DNA from: Acaudatibacter sp050729515
Lineage (GTDB): Bacteria; Pseudomonadota; Alphaproteobacteria; Caulobacterales; Caulobacteraceae
DNA length: 64,000 nt
Reading direction: 5' to 3'
Assembly: GCA_050729515.1 (NCBI GenBank)
Contig: JBOHLG010000016.1
Coordinates: 1-64,000, forward strand
Position 1 is the stretch's first letter, and each line of letters opens with the position of its first letter. Shown piece after piece: positions 62,364 through 64,000 of this stretch. Under the pieces are notes generated by a model that was not told where the DNA came from, searched no databases, and saw nothing but the letters and a program-made list of their open reading frames with translations. Position numbers and translations under genes: made by a program.

Positions 62364-63182
62364 ATGCTCAAGGTCGGACTGGTCCAGCTCACCACGCCCA
62401 GCTGCCAGGCCGCGGCGCTCGCCCATGCCGCGCCGCTGGTGCGCGAGGCGGCGGCCTCAGGCGCTCAACTGATCATCACCCCGGAAGGGACGAACTTCCT
62501 TCAGAAGGACCGGCGCAAGCTCTTCGAAATCCTCGCCCCGCCGGAGGAGGACGAGGCGGTGAGGGGCCTGGCGGCTCTCGCCAGGGAGCTCGCCGTGTGG
62601 CTGCTGGTCGGCTCGGCTTTGGTCAAGCGACCGGACGGCTCGGCGGCGAACCGCTCGATGCTCTTCGATCCCGACGGCGGCCTCTCAGCCTCCTATGACA
62701 AGATCCACATGTTCGATGTCGATCTGCCGACTGGAGAGAGACACCGGGAGTCGGGGACCTATAGGGCCGGCGCCCAGGCGGTCATCGCCGAAGCGGCGGG
62801 GGCGAGGCTCGGTCTCACGATCTGTTATGATCTGCGCTTTCCTCTTCTCTCCGCGGCTCTGGCCAGAGCAGGCGCCCAGATCATCACCGTGCCTTCGGCT
62901 TTCACCCGCCCCACCGGCGAGGCGCACTGGGAACTGCTCCTGCGCGCTCGGGCGGTCGAGACCGGCGCCTTTGTTCTCGCCGCTGCCCAGGGCGGCCGGC
63001 ACGAGGACGGCCGAGCGACCTGGGGCCGATCGATGGCGATTTCTCCATGGGGCGAGGTGAGGGCGGCCGCCGACCACGACCATCCGGGGCTGGTTCTCGC
63101 CGAACTCGATCTCGAAGAGGTGGACCGGGCGCGGGCGGCGATTCCGGCCCTCGCCAATGTCCGGGCGTTCGAAGGCCCATGA
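62364..63182 (+). CDS. Carbon-nitrogen hydrolase (nitrilase superfamily, NIT-type)
   Basis: A 272-residue nitrilase-superfamily amidase with the catalytic triad Glu (IITPEGTNF), Lys (SYDKIHMFDVDL) and Cys (LTICYDLRFP). The sequence resembles the NIT2/deaminated-glutathione amidase group, which repairs deaminated glutathione or hydrolyses omega-amides. It overlaps the DUF1178 gene by four bases (ATGA). The neighbouring grxC supports a link to glutathione repair, which is inference. Confidence 0.9.
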   Translation: MLKVGLVQLTTPSCQAAALAHAAPLVREAAASGAQLIITPEGTNFLQKDRRKLFEILAPPEEDEAVRGLAALARELAVWLLVGSALVKRPDGSAANRSMLFDPDGGLSASYDKIHMFDVDLPTGERHRESGTYRAGAQAVIAEAAGARLGLTICYDLRFPLLSAALARAGAQIITVPSAFTRPTGEAHWELLLRARAVETGAFVLAAAQGGRHEDGRATWGRSMAISPWGEVRAAADHDHPGLVLAELDLEEVDRARAAIPALANVRAFEGP

Positions 63183-63607
63183 TCCGCTACGCCCTTCACT
63201 GCGACCAGGCCCACGAGTTCGAGGGCTGGTTCAGCGCCTCACAGGACTTCGAGGACCAGCGGGACGGGGGCCTGCTCTGCTGCCCCCTCTGCGGTTCCAA
63301 ATCGGTCGCCAAACAGATCATGGCCCCGGCGGTGGCGAGCCGACGCCAATCTCCGATCGCCAGCGAGGGCGGGCGCTCAAAGATGATGATGGAGGCGATG
63401 CACAAGGTCAGGCGGCACGTCGAGGAGACGTTCGACTATGTCGGCGACCGCTTCGCCGCCGAGGCGCGACTCATCCATCAGGGTAAGGCCGAAGAGCGGG
63501 GAATCTACGGCGAGGCCACCTCCAAGGAGGTGAAGTCCCTGGTGGAGGAGGGCGTGCCGGTCGCGCCCCTGCCTCCGGAGCCGCCCAAGAAGAGCGAGGT
63601 CAATTAG
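63179..63607 (+). CDS. DUF1178 family protein
   Basis: A 142-residue protein of unknown function. It starts MIRYALHCDQAHEFEGWF and has a zinc-ribbon-like CCPLCGSKSVAKQI segment (with the earlier Cys8 and His12), then a variable loop and a helical C-terminus with EVKSLVEEGVPVAPLPP, the family's conserved tail. The ATG at 63179 overlaps the nitrilase stop. Its stop overlaps the convergent ubiG stop by two bases. Gene order is conserved, function is not known. Confidence 0.9.
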   Translation: MIRYALHCDQAHEFEGWFSASQDFEDQRDGGLLCCPLCGSKSVAKQIMAPAVASRRQSPIASEGGRSKMMMEAMHKVRRHVEETFDYVGDRFAAEARLIHQGKAEERGIYGEATSKEVKSLVEEGVPVAPLPPEPPKKSEVN

Positions 63608-64000
63608 GCATTGCTCGGCCCGTTCGGGCGAGAGGCGGCGATCATATAGTTGACCGAGAGGTCGGTTGTCTCCGACCAGCGGCCCCTCACCGGATCGAAG
63701 CGAAGGCCCCTCGATCGTCCCACCGTCAATCCGGCCCCCTCCAGCATGGCCACAAGCTCCGCGGGGGCGAGAAACTTCCGCCAGTCGTGGGTTCCGGCGG
63801 GAACCCAGCGCAGCAGGTACTCGGCCCCGATCTTGGCGAGCGCCAAGGACCTGAGGGTGCGGTTGAGGGTGGCGATGAGGAAGAGTCCCCCAGGGGCGAG
63901 GAGGCGGGCGCAGTTGGCGATGAAAGCCTCGGGCGCTTCAACGTGCTCGATGACCTCCAGCGCCAGAATGACGTCGAACGGAGCAGGGTCTTCGGCGAGC
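63604..64000 (-). CDS. ubiG: Ubiquinone biosynthesis O-methyltransferase UbiG, 5' end outside window
   Basis: Only the C-terminal ~131 residues are present: LFLIATLNRTLRSL, GAEYLLRWVPAGTHDWRKF, LAPAELVAMLEGAGL and the tail VNYMIAASRP are typical of UbiG, which performs both O-methylations in ubiquinone synthesis using SAM. The stop TAA at 63604-63606 overlaps the DUF1178 stop. The SAM-binding half lies beyond position 64000. Conservation next to DUF1178 supports the call. Confidence 0.9.
   Translation of the reverse strand, partial: LAEDPAPFDVILALEVIEHVEAPEAFIANCARLLAPGGLFLIATLNRTLRSLALAKIGAEYLLRWVPAGTHDWRKFLAPAELVAMLEGAGLTVGRSRGLRFDPVRGRWSETTDLSVNYMIAASRPNGPSNA

Overview
This 64 kb window is chromosomal DNA of a high-GC alphaproteobacterium. 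The gene content and order (CarD/CdnL beside FdxA, aroK-aroB-CNNM transporter divergent from xerD-accA, secA divergent from parvulin-argJ-mutT, comF/grxC/nitrilase/DUF1178/ubiG, BolA beside a J-domain gene and cobS) fit Caulobacterales or related orders. Several lipid and acyl-CoA genes (CYP153-like P450, enoyl-CoA hydratase homologues, a thiolase with its Zn-ribbon partner, acyl-CoA-type phosphotransferases) would suit a Phenylobacterium-like environmental organism. The genus is an inference and cannot be fixed from the window alone. No transposase, phage integrase or CRISPR array is visible.

Layout. 1-4.5 kb: end of a helicase gene, S4 protein, ferredoxin, CarD, an acyl-CoA isomerase-type enzyme and an amidohydrolase. 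4.6-6.4 kb: tRNA-Arg(CCT) and a sugar-cation symporter. 6.4-10.8 kb: an accessory island with distinctly lower GC. It is bounded by a 143-144 bp direct repeat and holds three overlapping genes: a Ser/Thr protein kinase, a compact UvrD-like helicase and an unknown 458-residue protein. 10.8-16.9 kb: glyoxalase-type protein, a three-gene alpha/beta-hydrolase and phosphotransferase operon, enoyl-CoA hydratase family protein and MFS transporter. 17.3-28.5 kb: SelO, Na+/H+ antiporter, M61 and M3 peptidases, DUF3089 hydrolase, AprI-type inhibitor, CobS, J-domain protein, BolA.

28.5-30.1 kb: a two-gene cassette of an ATP-grasp peptide maturase and a small precursor-like protein with a twin-arginine motif, which looks like a graspetide (omega-ester RiPP) locus. 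30.1-39.5 kb: MFS pump, receiver protein, CNNM/CBS protein, aroB, aroK, xerD, P450, accA, nitronate monooxygenase. 39.5-52.2 kb: amino-acid and xenobiotic enzymes, a TetR regulator divergent from a carotenoid oxygenase, carboxylesterase, DUF35/thiolase pair, P1 peptidase, class III aminotransferase and APC permease. 52.1-64 kb: secA, GST, parvulin lipoprotein, argJ, mutT, methyltransferase, comF, Ku, hemerythrin, grxC, nitrilase, DUF1178 and the end of ubiG.

The two most interesting loci are the kinase-helicase-unknown island (a candidate anti-mobile-element system) and the putative Tat-linked graspetide cassette. A third point is a 114 bp dispersed repeat, one copy of which lies in frame inside the start of comF.
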